From positions 1 to 64,000 of the forward strand of contig JAHDVF020000873.1 in assembly GCA_022606425.2 (NCBI GenBank): a DNA stretch of 64,000 nt. Reading direction: 5' to 3'. The notes below the pieces were generated by a model. That model ran no database searches and had not been told where the DNA came from. It saw only the letters and a program-made list of their open reading frames with translations. This stretch comes from Lepidostoma basale (Eukaryota; Arthropoda; Insecta; Trichoptera; Lepidostomatidae). A program made the position numbers and the translations under genes. Within the stretch, counting starts at the first letter, position 1. Each line of letters begins with the position of its first letter. Shown here piece by piece: positions 9,240 to 19,649 of the stretch.

Positions 9240-10545
9240 CAACAGAGATAACTAACTAACTAACTAACCATCACGCCGTTTCCCCGGAGGGGTAGGCAGA
9301 GAGGATGGATCGCAACATTGTTATATCCTGACAAAACTCTCGCGCCTCTTCTACATTCACACATCGTCACATGCACGCTCGTCGATTGTTCCTACTTCGA
9401 ACATGACCGCCTTTCAGTAATTGATTAATTTCAATCAATCAATCAATCAAATCAAATCAGTTTATTTACTCAAAAGACATTACAAACAGCATAAATGTTT
9501 AAAGCACCTATTGAGTACAGGTCAAATATTATAAAAATACAACATAATACCAGGAACCCATTAGTGATGGTTCGACATTAGGAAGACAAGATACTTTCTA
9601 AAGTCAAGAGTATTTGTCTCCTGAACGTACTTTCACTAATATGAAAGACGTCGATCTCCGAGGAGACCGCGTTCAGAAGACTAAGTACTCTTCCCACCGG
9701 TGTCACCAGAGGCAGATTGGTTCTGGTGGCCGGTAGGTAAAACAATCTGTGCTGACGCTGTCGGAAATATCTATCGTTTTATCTATTTGGTCATGCCATG
9801 TTTTCCTTGGCCTTCCTCGACTTCTTTTTCCATTCACAATACTTGTATATATTTTTTTTATCATTCTTTCCTCATCCATTCGTTCCATATGTCCAAACCA
9901 TTAGTGACCCTTTCTTGATTTTATTTATCACGCATTCATCCGCTTTACATTCCTTTCTTACTATACATCATTAGATATTCTATCATACATTGAGTTTCCG
10001 CACATCCTTCTTAGTGAACTCATTTCTACGGCATTTATCCTACTTTCATCCTTCTTCCGCCAACTCCAAACTTCACTTCCATATATAAGGGTCGGGACTA
10101 GAACTCCATTGTGCACTGCCAACTTTGCTTCAGTCGATATATTTCTATTTGCGGTAATGACTTTGAGTGCACCATTTATTTTGTTTCCAGCTCCAACCCT
10201 TCTTCCGATATCTTTCTCCATTCTTCCATCTCTTGTAAACATGCTTCCCTGATAAACAAATTCGGTAACTTGCTCTAATTTCTCACCGTTCGCATTTATG
10301 TCACAATCTGTCATACATTATTCCTTTTCAAATACCATAACTTGAGACTTTGACACGTTCATCACAAGGTCATACTTATTGCATACTTCGTACATTCTTG
10401 ACACTGGGACTTGTAGATCGTCCATGCAGTCAGCGATTAAAACAGCGTCGTCCGCATATAGCAAACAGCTGATGGACATATCGTTCATTTTCGCACCAGC
10501 GTTTATGCCATCTAATTCTTTCATACATTACAAACAATAGCTTTT
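9240..10545 (-). mobile_element. LINE-B copy with reverse-transcriptase segment, split by an insertion
   Basis: The TAAC-repeat start at 9247 (the GTTA tail on the minus strand) and the family 3' end are followed, after an interruption at about 9430-9737, by the rest of the copy. The frames 9961-10314 and 10318-10524 encode the RT catalytic motif (LLYADDAVLIAD) and the downstream GSMFTRDGRMEKDIGRRVGA segment. Stops between the frames show that it is dead. Confidence 0.8.
9430..9737 (-). mobile_element. Non-LTR fragment with TTGAT-repeat tail (Jockey-like), nested in LINE-B
   Basis: On the plus strand it opens with TCAATCAATCAATCAAATCA, the minus-sense tail. The sequence then matches the 3' part of the element at 41.2-41.9 kb, including the stretch mentioning AGTACTCT and GTCGATCTCCGAGG. 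The LINE-B sequence resumes on its right, so this fragment inserted into an older LINE-B copy. Confidence 0.7.
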
Positions 10546-11285
10546 AAGGCATCTTTTGTGTACAGGTAAAATATAATATATAATAATTTTAAATGCTCTT
10601 TAGAACAATTCAATAGAAATTCATTCCTTAAATTAGTTTAATTTGAAATATAAACATATGTGTTAAATAAAAAACATAGATTTCGCACGAAAAAGTTATA
10701 CTAAACTTCAATAACCTGGATATAATAAACTCGAAACTCGGGTAATCGATGTGAATGAGCATACTTTTTGGTAAACTATCTAAAAACTAAAAGATATTAC
10801 AAAATAATTAACCAATTTAGTTTTGTTTACAATATTGACATTAATAATACATCGATTATAATGGCTGTCAGAAATGTGCAATGTTATTTTCTATGGTATT
10901 AATCTTTGGCATAGACTATTATTTTGGCAGGATAAATAACTATTTAAGTGGGGTTAAAATATTGTATTAATAATTTAAGCTTTTTACAACGGTAAACTTG
11001 TTACGAAGATGCTTTCGACACGGAGTGAAACATGACGATTGATCGTATCTCACTCCATATCTCGAACCAACTTTCACAACATGTTCATGCCCAAATTACT
11101 CGCTAATGTGATTATTATTCGATCTCTTAGATGCTCCGGGATGTAGATATGAGATTGAAACCAATATTTACTATTTCCAATTATATTTAACACACAAATA
11201 CAATATACAAAAATAAAGAAACAAGACCACTTATAAACTAAAGATGACTTACTTGCTAATCGTTGGAACGACTTAAAACTACTCC
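10546..11285. other. AT-rich intergenic DNA, no gene seen
   Basis: There is no frame of note, no repeat family I could match and no clear inverted repeats. It is ordinary AT-rich spacer. Confidence 0.5.
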
Positions 11286-11289
11286 GTCA

Positions 11290-11775
11290 CTGAATAACGC
11301 TACTTGATTTGTGGCGAGGACCGACGCTGACGCTGTCGTGGCCAGCATCAAGGACTGCCGGAGGCTGCATAACACAGAAGCATCACGCGGATGATGGACC
11401 GCGGAGGGCACGGGCCTTCTTCACAGCGACAGCGGTGGCCAGCATCACGCCCCAATGGTGATTAGCTGGCGCGGCTGGTTAGCACGAGGACGGTGATCTG
11501 CGAAGCCAGCGTGGTGGCGAGTCGACGGCTAATGGCGTCCGCGCCAAGAGGGACGTGCGAGGCGGGAATGGCCTCTGGCCAGCGCGCCGCGGCCAGCGGG
11601 CGCGAAGCCGCACGTCCGCCTCCTCTGAAGTCTGATTTTCAACTGTCGAGCGTCGCTAAAAATGCAGCCCTCCGAGCCTGCTCCGCAGGGTGAGGGGTAA
11701 GGTCATCCCCTTCCAAAGTGTGGCCCCTCTCTGCATCCGGCCGGCAGTACCTAACTGAGTTGCGATACCGGGGCA
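11290..11775. other. GC-rich, CpG-containing island, unclassified
   Basis: Base composition jumps abruptly to GC-rich between AT-rich flanks, with many CG dinucleotides and short recurring words (GCCAGCATCA, GACGCTGACGCTGTCG). The longest frame, 11493-11693, has an alanine/arginine-rich product typical of chance translation of GC-rich DNA. It could be a promoter-associated island, the 5' end of a non-coding transcript, or a mobile-element terminus. I do not recognise it. Confidence 0.4.
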
Positions 11776-12262
11776 GAACGCTATTTTGTTTTCACTCACA
11801 GAATTGTCACCACTATTATTGTTTTTAAATTGTCTTTCATAATCTTAACACTAATTAAAATTAAACTTAACTAAGATCAAACAAGCCTCCAGAGAGAAAA
11901 CGCCTTTTCGGTCATGTAAAACTTGTCCAGTGCAATCTCACCTATTATGCCATGAAACATGGTTATATCAAACTAATCCATAACAATGTTCTTTCCTGAC
12001 ATACTTCATTTGTTTCTAAATATTTATACATCGTGTATCCACTTCTTCTTAATGGCCTAATCACTATTTTATTATTTACGCTTTAGTTCATAGTGCATTC
12101 ACTTCTTATACCTAAATGTAAAATTCTGTCAAATATAAATTTATTGCACAATCGTCTCATTTTTTCAGCGATCATTTTACTTTCACTCTATTTGCAAAGT
12201 TTCATGCTTTTGTACATTCATATTTTTTGTTTAATTATTTGATCGCGGCTCTATAAAAAACA
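11776..12262. other. AT-rich intergenic DNA, no gene seen
   Basis: The sequence is low in GC. Faint similarity to the minus-strand LINE-A body appears around 12000-12240, but no reading frame survives. Confidence 0.4.
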
Positions 12263-12264
12263 AA

Positions 12265-13640
12265 GAAACAAACAAACCATCACGCTGTTTCGCCTCAGGG
12301 GTAAGCAGAGAGAATGAACCGCCACACTATTCTATCCTGGTACACCTCCCTAGCTTCCTTTACATTCATACAACGAGTTATACACGCATGTCGATTCTTC
12401 TGACTTTTAACACGACCAACGTTAATTTTTTTTATTAATTTAGTCATGCCATATTTTCGTCGTTCTGCCTCGACTCCGTACTCCATTTACATCATAAAAG
12501 TATACTTTCTCCATCCATGCGCTCCATATGTCCGAACCAACGCAGCGATCCTTTCATAATTTTGTTCATAATACCTTATTTCACTCCTCATTATTTTCTT
12601 ATATTAGCATTTGAGATTCTGTCATATATCGTTCTACCACACATACCTACGTCTTAGGGGCCTCATATCTACCGCATTGAACCCTTAACGTACCGTGTTC
12701 AAAACAAAACGCTCGCTCCCATGTGGTCAATTCAGTTTACCGCTAACTTTATCTAAATATCAAGCATATGACTCGATGAATCAAAATTTAATTTATGTCA
12801 TCTTGTAGGGAATTTCATTAGGAATAGATCGATATCTATAACATACATGGATTATTTGAAAACATATCATTATTAATTTTTTTCTGGAACCATGCGATTT
12901 CTGATATGGAATGCGTCACAGCATATGAGCAACTGACACCAAGTATGAACTTGTCTCGCCCCGCCGCGCCGCGCCGCGTATGATAAAGGCACCCAGGCAA
13001 AATGTATAGTACGTTCAAGACAACGAGTACGTATTAATATTTGTCACTTTTGGTAAAGTGTTAATATTTTCACAGTTCTGATATTATTAAGTTGCGTGCT
13101 GCGTTTCCGTCCACAGTCGGTATTATTACGTACCTATGAGAAAGGCCAAACATATAATTTATAATACGTTCAAAACAGCGAGTAAGTATTTGTCACTTTT
13201 GATAAAGTTGTAAATATTAGCAAAACAAATTCTACCTTAACACGAATGAAGGTGAGGGCAGTCTTAAAAAATATTTTTTTTGGGATGAAGGAAGTAATTT
13301 TTTGCTTTTTTTTTATTACGAAATATTGAGAACACTTCAATGGAGGATTACAATTTTTTTTATAATATTAGGGTCCAAAAGTTTTAAGAAAATCAACTTT
13401 AAATTGGCAGTGGAAACTCAATTGACCACATGGCAACGCGACGGTTAATCTGCCCTTATCCTTGTTATGTTAGTTCTATCCTTCGCTTCCATACAATAAT
13501 GTTGGGACCAGAACTCCATTGTGAACAGCCGTTTTCGCTTTCATTGATAAATTCTTGTTTCCAATAACTATTTTTAAAGCTCCATTCCCTTTGTTGCCCT
13601 CACTAACCCTTCTTTCGATGTCTCTATCCATTCAGCCATA
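12265..13640 (-). mobile_element. LINE-C copy (GTTA-tailed LINE subfamily) split by a piggyBac-like MITE
   Basis: The part at 12270-12677 encodes pieces of the LINE C-terminus on the minus strand (WRFILSAYP at its end). The upstream part of the same element resumes at 13449-13640 (AVHNGVLVP-like and RRVSEGN-like segments). The two parts join cleanly if the 12678-13448 insertion is removed. Many stops. Confidence 0.75.
12678..13448 (+). mobile_element. piggyBac-like MITE, copy 1
   Basis: A 771 bp element, nearly identical in two other places in this window (36244-37034 and 60857-61650). It starts CCCTTAACGTACCGTG and ends GCAACGCGACGG. The right flank is TTAA and the left flank is TGAA, presumably a mutated TTAA. 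An inner pair, CCATGTGGTCAATT, lies inverted near both ends. The TTAA target and CC(C/G)T tips fit piggyBac elements. It has no transposase frame, so it is non-autonomous. Confidence 0.8.
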
Positions 13641-13924
13641 TAAAGAAATTTTAAATATATATACGCAACTTCACAACAATGGGTTAACCTCTTATTATGC
13701 ATCTTAAATACCATTGGTGGATAAATATTATTCTTGGCACAGTTATAAGCGATAGCTTGTACAAAGAATTTCAAAACTAGCGCCATCTTTGATTATTGCA
13801 AATACTACCAGAATAAATATATTTTTACATTGTAAGGGAATCAATGATAATGGTTTGAGTCCTTGCTAAATTGATGTCATTTCACGCTTTACATTTAACT
13901 TCAATAAAAGAACTTATTTTTCTT

Positions 13925-14215
13925 TTAAAAGATCTAACGATATTTGGCACAGAAATCATGTTTCTGGAATGATGAGGTTTAGCTGTCTCTTAGGTAGTCT
14001 TCCAGGTGGACAACGTCCGGAGGAGATTTCGTAAGCGGCTGTATATGCGAGTCTGTCACTATCCATTCTGACTACATGGTCTCTCGAGTATCTTTTTCTG
14101 AATCTACTCCACTGAACAATATCCTCTATTTCGCACGTTTTCTTATATCTACGTTGCGGACACGATCTCGGAGAGTTTTTCCAGTAATGGATCTTAGGAC
14201 CTTCATTACATATTC
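13925..14215 (-). mobile_element. LINE-D fragment
   Basis: This matches the minus-strand LINE-D copies at 34.2, 50.5 and 59.3 kb (segment encoding [20 protein letters not shown]). The copy is decayed and ends where the next element begins. Confidence 0.65.
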
Positions 14216-14248
14216 AGATGTTCTTATCAAACTCTTATATTTTAATAT

Positions 14249-14734
14249 GGTGTTTTTTTTAGAGGTATACAATACATATTCAAAATGAAAAAAAAAACAC
14301 ATTAGAATAATGTTAATGTCTATGATATTGGCTTTATTTAATAGATAATTTTATGCCATTATTGTTCAAATATGATTTCGGTCTTATGAGCGCCACGGCT
14401 AGCTCGAATGAAGCGCAATCGTGAAATTCAATTTTCGACAATTGTCGTCTTTGTGGATGCGTATCTTCCACTAGAGTGTACGTGGTGCGAAAATGATCCA
14501 TGGTCTTCCGAATAACTTGCTCGGATGGACGATTATGTTGACCGTAAAATGGACGTAGCGCACGATAAGTTTGGCGAACCGAACCATGATTTTCCAAATA
14601 AATTTGCACAATTTGCAAGCGCTTTTCTGACGTCAGTCTATTTATGGTGAAATGGCAAAACGTGCTGACTGCAAATCGACAGTCTGTTGAAACAATATTG
14701 CCAGTTTAAAAACCAAACCTCTAAAAAAACAACC
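14249..14734 (-). mobile_element. Tc1/mariner-like element with transposase N-terminal fragment
   Basis: The ends are inverted: GGTGTTTTTTTTAGAGG at the left and CCTCTAAAAAAAC at the right. The minus frame 14334-14618 encodes MQIVQIYLENHGSVRQTYRA and then RPSEQVIRKTMDHF. This is the DUF4817-type helix-turn-helix region that opens some insect Tc1/mariner transposases. The catalytic part is absent. A shorter relative lies at 54772-55049. Confidence 0.7.
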
Positions 14735-15229
14735 TTTATAAATAATTATCTTTTCAATTGTTAATATTTGCCGTTTTATTATTATTATTTTTCATAAGGA
14801 ATCAAATACATATACGATGAATACGTAATGAAAATGTTGTCAATGTTCTAGCAAGGCAAATTCTGATACCTAACTACTTACTATAGCACATATAAGGAAA
14901 ACATCCTGCCGCTCAAAGCATTATTCATTAATTTTAATTCAATATTTACACAGATTTTAGTCGTTTTGTGTCAAAAACCTTCATGTGCTAACAGTAATAA
15001 CTGCTGATTTTGATACTCACGCCTCATTTTATTAGAATGTGTACTAGCTACACAGCACCAGCGAGAGAAGGTGAATAAATCATCCATGTGTCTATGGTCA
15101 ACATGAAACTCGTTCAAAATCATAGACACGATTCCTACATATGTCAATTAATGTTATGTGTTTTTATGCTATTCTTTAATTTTTTTGAGTAACGTTTTTA
15201 AATACGAAACTTCGTTGGCATCGCAAATA
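14735..15229. other. Intergenic spacer upstream of the THAP gene
   Basis: AT-rich with no frame or repeat match. It presumably holds the promoter of the gene that follows. Confidence 0.4.
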
Positions 15230-15235
15230 TCAGTT
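15230..15235 (+). promoter_or_regulatory. Possible arthropod initiator (TCAGTT)
   Basis: The hexamer matches the insect initiator consensus TCAKTY and lies 67 nt before the THAP start codon. No TATA box or downstream element was seen at the expected spacing, so this is only a candidate. Confidence 0.25.
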
Positions 15236-15301
15236 TGGAATTTGTTTTATATTGACAATTGTATGATTTGTTAAAATTTCGAAGTGAAAAAGTTCGTAAA
15301 A

Positions 15302-16537
15302 ATGAGTTGTGTAGTTCCTGGCTGTAAATCAGCCCGATATAAAGGAGCTCGTCTCTTCTTCATACCCAAGTCGAAACGTTTTGCGTGGTTCAGCACGTTT
15401 TTGAACTGCGACGTGCAGAAGCTGCTGCAGAGGAAGGATCCGAAGATATGCGCGAGGCATTTCAAGGACGAGCATATAACACTGACTGGCCTTCACAGAA
15501 ACGCCTTTCCGGTGTTCGAACTGAATAACACGCTTGAAGTGCGGATCAAACGAGAGAATCTGAACGAATTCGTCGCGGTACGGCCAGCGGCATCAAAAAT
15601 TCCTCCCACTACACACAATAAATTTAAAATCATTCCTATTTGCGAACAGAATATCTCAAATGAATCTTCTTGTGACGCAGTTAAAATCGCTCTAAATAAA
15701 GCGTCTACTTTTATGAAGTCACACAGCAGCAAAGCCGGTGAGACTCACACACGGAAAAATATAAAAATTCAACAGATTTCAAAACCGTCAACAGAACATT
15801 GTGTAGCTAACACAGAATTGAAAAACATACATGTTCCAGAGCTTGTTTTCTTGCACAAATCTGAGTCCGCAGACTCGGACAAGTCAGCCAAATTATCCAC
15901 GCTTGAATCTACAAAACAAACCGATCAAACGTTAGACGATTGTCCAATACCTGAATTGATATATTTTTCTAAATCGAATCCGGAAGATTCTCACAGCAAC
16001 GAGCCATCACATGATTCCATAGATGTGTCTCAAATTCCTGATCCAGTTATTCAAGATTCAAAATCAGAATCAACGCATAATTTAAAAATGGAATACTGTT
16101 CAAATTCGGATATAATCAATAACAAAACTTCTGATAAAACGAAAGAAAATGATCCGGAATCTGAATGTCATAATGCCATAGAAGTAGCAGAAGATTTCAG
16201 TACAGAAACAGTTATACAAGCTGAACCGATGGTTGATCTTGGTTCCGTGGTTGCGAACGAAGACGTTGATCCTGTTCCACAGCCAGAAGAGAAATCTGAC
16301 AATCCAGCAGCCAGAGAATCCCGGGACACTAGCAACTTTTGTATAATCGACATGGAGGAAGACGAATTTACAGATATAAAAAACACGATAATTTCTAGGC
16401 AAGAGATAACCACGTCAGAGCTTATATCACTCCTCAAGATTAAGAGAGATCACAGAATTCACGCTTTAAAACAGAAGATTGTGAATATAAAAAGCGATTT
16501 AACGAAAACTCTGGCTTATGCAAAGCATCTATTTAAA
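15302..16537 (+). CDS. THAP gene exon 1
   Basis: Encodes the THAP domain (residues 1-75), the acidic linker and most of the coiled coil. It ends LFK with the strong donor GTATGT at 16538, phase 0. Confidence 0.88.
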
Positions 16538-19167
16538 GTATGTTTTTTACTAACTAATTATTATTATTTATGATGACTTATGTTTAAAGTGAACCATTTT
16601 TTAAGATCAATTATTCCATTGGCGCATTTGAAAAAGTCTGACATTGCAGTCTTTAGAAGTTTCTTAAATTTAACATCACTATCCTAATGTAATGGAATGA
16701 ACAAAATAATGAAAGGATCATTAAGGTAGTTGGGACATATGGAAAGAATGAATGAAGAAAGAATGGTAAAAAAATTATATGTTAACGATGTAAATGGAAC
16801 AAGAAATAGAGGAAAACGTGGCACGATCAAATAAATTAAATATTGAATGTTGGCCATGTGAGAAGTCAGAGAAATCGATGCGCTTGCATGACACGATATA
16901 TGAATGTTTAGGAAGCAAGAGAAATATGTCAGGAAAGAAAAGTGTGCCAGTCCATTCTTTCTGCCTACAATTATACTATATTTGGAGTAAGTAGATGAGT
17001 TCGTGTATTTGGGTAGTATGTTTACAGTGGAGAGGGATATTGAAAGAAGGGTTGGGGCAGGCAACAGAGTGAATGGTGCACTTCAAGTTGTCATCCCCAA
17101 CAAAAACCTATCCAAAAAAACTATAATGGTAATGCACAATGGTGTTCTTCTACCGGCCCTTATGTATGGAAGCGAAGCATGGAACTGGCAAAATAAGGAT
17201 GAAAGTAGAAATGCGATTTCTTAGATGAATGTGTGATACTCTGTGTATGTGAGAGTGTCGAATGAAAATATAAGAAGTGAATGCGGTCCGAATGATGGTG
17301 TTATGAACAAAATAATGAAAGGATCATTAAGATGGTTTGGACATATGGAAAGAATGAATGAAGAAAGAATGTTAAAAAAAATTATATGTTAACGATGTAA
17401 ATGGAACCAGAAATACAGGAAGACCGAGGAAAACGTGGCACGATCAAATAAATCAAATATTGAATGTCGGCCATGTGCTGAGTCAGAGAAATCGACGCGC
17501 GTGCATGACACGATGTATGAATGTTGAGGAAGCGAGAGAAATATTTCAAGAAAGAAAAGTGTGGCAGTCCATTCTTTCTACCTACCCATTCTGATGGTTA
17601 GTTAGTTTAATTATTTAATATGGAGTTTTACAACATTCAAGAAACAATAAATATTGTCAGTCTGTTATTTCAGGTTAACGGAGAGTTGAGGAAAGAGATC
17701 GCCCGAAGCCGTGGAGACAGCGCACCGCCCCCCAGTGGTTCCATCAAGAAGCTGTCTCCGCTGGCGCAAACCTTCATTCAGCTCCAGTTCAAGAACGGGC
17801 AGCACCCGCGGGGGAGGAGGTTCACCCCCGAGGAGATAGAACTGGGCCGGACCTTCAGCAAGCTGGGCACGCAGACCTTCCGCTTCATGCGTGAGCACTT
17901 CTGCTTGCCAAGCAGGCCGACTACTAAGCAGGGATCAACCACGTGAGTCGCCTCGATTTAACAGCCCGGGTCCGATTCCCGACGATCGATGGGACAAATC
18001 GATGTAAAGGGTATTGTAGCTATCATAGTGATTCTCGTGACATGTGATATCTATCGCCATTTTATAAACTAACTAACTAACTAACCATCAAGCCATCTCC
18101 CCGAAAGGATTGGCAGAAAGAATGGACTGTCACACTTCGATGCGGCACTCCATCCTTCTATTTTCACCCCGCGGGAGACGCGGTGTGATGGATTGCGAAC
18201 CTCATCGCCACCAATAGTCATCTCCCGCGCACACTTCAATCGTAAAACATCCACAAAATAAATCTAAAACAAATAATATAAAATACAATGATAAAAATAA
18301 AATAACAATAAAAATAATTTAACATATAATGTTATTTTTAGATGGTGCACATTGTCTATCGTTTATTTTACACTGTCTTTTTAATTTATGTCCCACGTAT
18401 CCACCGTTTTTTTATCTGTAATTAGGCACTTAAAACAAACCGACACTAGCAAGAACTTAAAATAATATTGAAGAAATTATTCAAATTGTCATTGGAACAA
18501 ATGAAAAATTTATTTTTACATCTGTCAAAATTCTTTATATATATGAAAAAACTTGTATAATTTTAGTATCAAAACAGTACAAACGTATTACGTGTCACAA
18601 TTAACAATTATAAAGTGCGGCAACAATCATTTTATTGTCACGTGAATTCTACACCAGACCAGAGACAGTGTGACAATCACACTGCCCTCGCCGGGAATCG
18701 AACCCAGAACCTTTGGGGTGGCAGTCAATGCACTTACCACTCGGCCACGAAGGTCGTCAAATGTGTATGACTCACTGTATGAATGTGGAGGAAGCTAGAG
18801 AGGTGTGTCAAGATAGAATAGTGTGGTGCTCCATTCTCTCTGCCTTCTCTTCCAGATAAAACGTAATGATTTATTGTTGTTTGTATAATTAAAAATAAAT
18901 TGCTTTTCCAGAATGCCAGCGCTCGTCCAATGTTCGAGAACGAACCAACCAGTTTTGAGCGACTCCGAAACAGCAGTTCACGTCCAGACGGATCCAGATA
19001 TGGCCGAGTCCAGGAAGCAGGCGGTCAAGAATAAACGGGAAGACTCGAAGGAGGATATGAATCTTCTCGAACACTTCCAGGCCAGCGCGAAACGGAGTAA
19101 ACTTACCGTGGACCAAAGTTGTGGAATTTTTCCGTTAAAAAACGGTGTTAGTTATGAACTGAAATGA
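15302..19167 (+). CDS. THAP-domain protein gene, 3 exons, about 586 aa
   Basis: Exons are 15302-16537, 17674-17942 and 18912-19167 (phases 0 and 2, GT-AG at both introns). The product starts with a THAP zinc finger (C2CH, DNA-binding): MSCVVPGC, then KICARHF and the AVPTxF-like box NAFPVFEL. Next comes a long acidic, Ser-rich low-complexity region with the repeated motif (V/I)PEL(V/I)(F/Y). A coiled coil follows (about residues 385-425), crossing the exon 1/2 junction. The exon 2 segment SPLAQTFIQLQFKNGQHPRG and following FCLPSRPTT resemble the region after the coiled coil in THAP9 and P-element transposases.

The RNase H-like catalytic domain is absent, so it is probably a domesticated regulator, not an active transposase. 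The ATG at 15302 is chosen because THAP domains begin at the initiator Met. There is no close named orthologue that I can give. Confidence 0.85.
16570..16690 (-). mobile_element. CR1/L2-like LINE 3' fragment in THAP intron 1
   Basis: Homologous to 63340-63585 (shared minus-sense stretch around GCAGTCTTTAGAAGTTTCTT) and to the plus-strand coding sequence at 37.4-37.5 kb. It lies just after the exon 1 donor. Confidence 0.6.
16690..17600 (+). mobile_element. Two LINE-A fragments in THAP intron 1
   Basis: The fragment 16690-16965 carries the C-terminal part. A second, 16999-17600, starts further upstream in the element ([19 protein letters not shown]) and runs to the 3' end, with frameshifts. 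Both are on the sense strand of the host gene. Confidence 0.8.
17674..17942 (+). CDS. THAP gene exon 2
   Basis: Opens VNGELRKEIARSRG after the acceptor TTATTTCAG and ends at donor GTGAGT, leaving a 2-nt codon remainder (AC). It carries the P-element/THAP9-like helical segment and FCLPSRP. It is markedly more GC-rich than the surrounding intron repeats. Confidence 0.88.
17965..18062 (-). mobile_element. SINE body fragment
   Basis: Contains the conserved SINE body words CAAATCGATGTAAAGGGTAT and TATCGCCATTTTA seen at 2.1 and 35.8 kb. The tRNA-like head has largely been lost. Confidence 0.6.
18063..18632 (-). mobile_element. Non-autonomous element sharing the LINE-A tail, copy 1
   Basis: The TAAC-repeat start and about 80 bp after it are the LINE-A 3' end in minus sense. 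The rest is unrelated to the LINE. It includes a CG-rich block (GCGGGAGACGCGGTGTGATG), then a long AT-rich body. The same fused structure recurs at 62185-62910 and, truncated, at 55129-55280, so it is a real family and not a chance junction. Confidence 0.75.
18637..18757 (-). mobile_element. SINE head (tRNA-like) fragment
   Basis: The minus strand gives TGGCCGAGTGGTAAG (A box) and GGGTTCGATTCCCGG (B box), then the GTGATTGTCACACTGTCT body start. Confidence 0.8.
18758..18870 (+). mobile_element. LINE-A/C 3' fragment before THAP exon 3
   Basis: The sense-strand remnant of the last LINE segment ([20 protein letters not shown]). It ends about 40 nt before the exon 3 acceptor. Confidence 0.65.
18912..19167 (+). 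CDS. THAP gene exon 3 (terminal)
   Basis: The acceptor is TGCTTTTCCAG. The first A completes a Thr codon, and then the frame runs MPALVQCSRTNQP to GVSYELK and stop. It is polar and charged, with a lysine-rich patch (KQAVKNKRED). No domain was recognised. Confidence 0.8.
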
Positions 19168-19178
19168 GTGTAATTTTG

Positions 19179-19184
19179 AATAAA
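19179..19184 (+). terminator. Polyadenylation signal AATAAA of the THAP gene
   Basis: A canonical hexamer 12 nt after the stop codon, giving a very short 3' UTR. Several other A/T-rich stretches follow, so the signal is a good candidate but not certain. Confidence 0.6.
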
Positions 19185-19269
19185 TGTATATATCTGAGTT
19201 TAACTGTTTTTCATATGACAAATACCCTTACAAAGTCTAAATTTCTAACTTCTACAACAACAATAATAC

Positions 19270-19645
19270 AAGAATCCATCATGCTGTTTCCCCGAAGATG
19301 TAGGCAGAGAGAATTCACCGCCACATTCCTTGATCCTGACACACGTCTCTAACTTGCTCCACATTCATACAGTGAGTAATACACGCACGTTGATTATTCT
19401 GACTTCTAACATCACACCATTTCCCGAAAGTGTAGGCAGAGAGAATTGACCGCCACACTACTCGATCCTGACACATCTCTAGATTGCTCCACATTCATAC
19501 AGCGAGTCACACATGCACGTCGATTCTTTTGACTTCTAACATCACGCCATTTCTCCGAAGGGGTAGGCAGAGGGAATGGACTGCCACACTACTCGATCTT
19601 GACACACGTCTCTAGCTTCCTCCACATTCATTCAGCGAGTCAAAC
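19270..19645 (-). repeat. LINE 3' end in three tandem copies of about 135 bp
   Basis: The minus-sense LINE 3' segment (GGCAGAGAGAATTCACCGCC and variants) appears at about 19275-19409, 19410-19541 and 19542-19645. Each copy runs to TTCTGACTTCTAACATCAC. Confidence 0.7.
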
Positions 19646-19649
19646 ACAT

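Noticed and set aside
11493..11693. 66-codon plus frame in the GC-rich island
   Set aside because: Ala/Arg/Ser-rich translation typical of GC-rich DNA, with no splice context or homology that I recognise.
18637..18757. tRNA gene (A and B boxes on the minus strand)
   Set aside because: The boxes belong to a dispersed SINE with a conserved non-tRNA body. The cloverleaf does not close, and several copies occur in the window.
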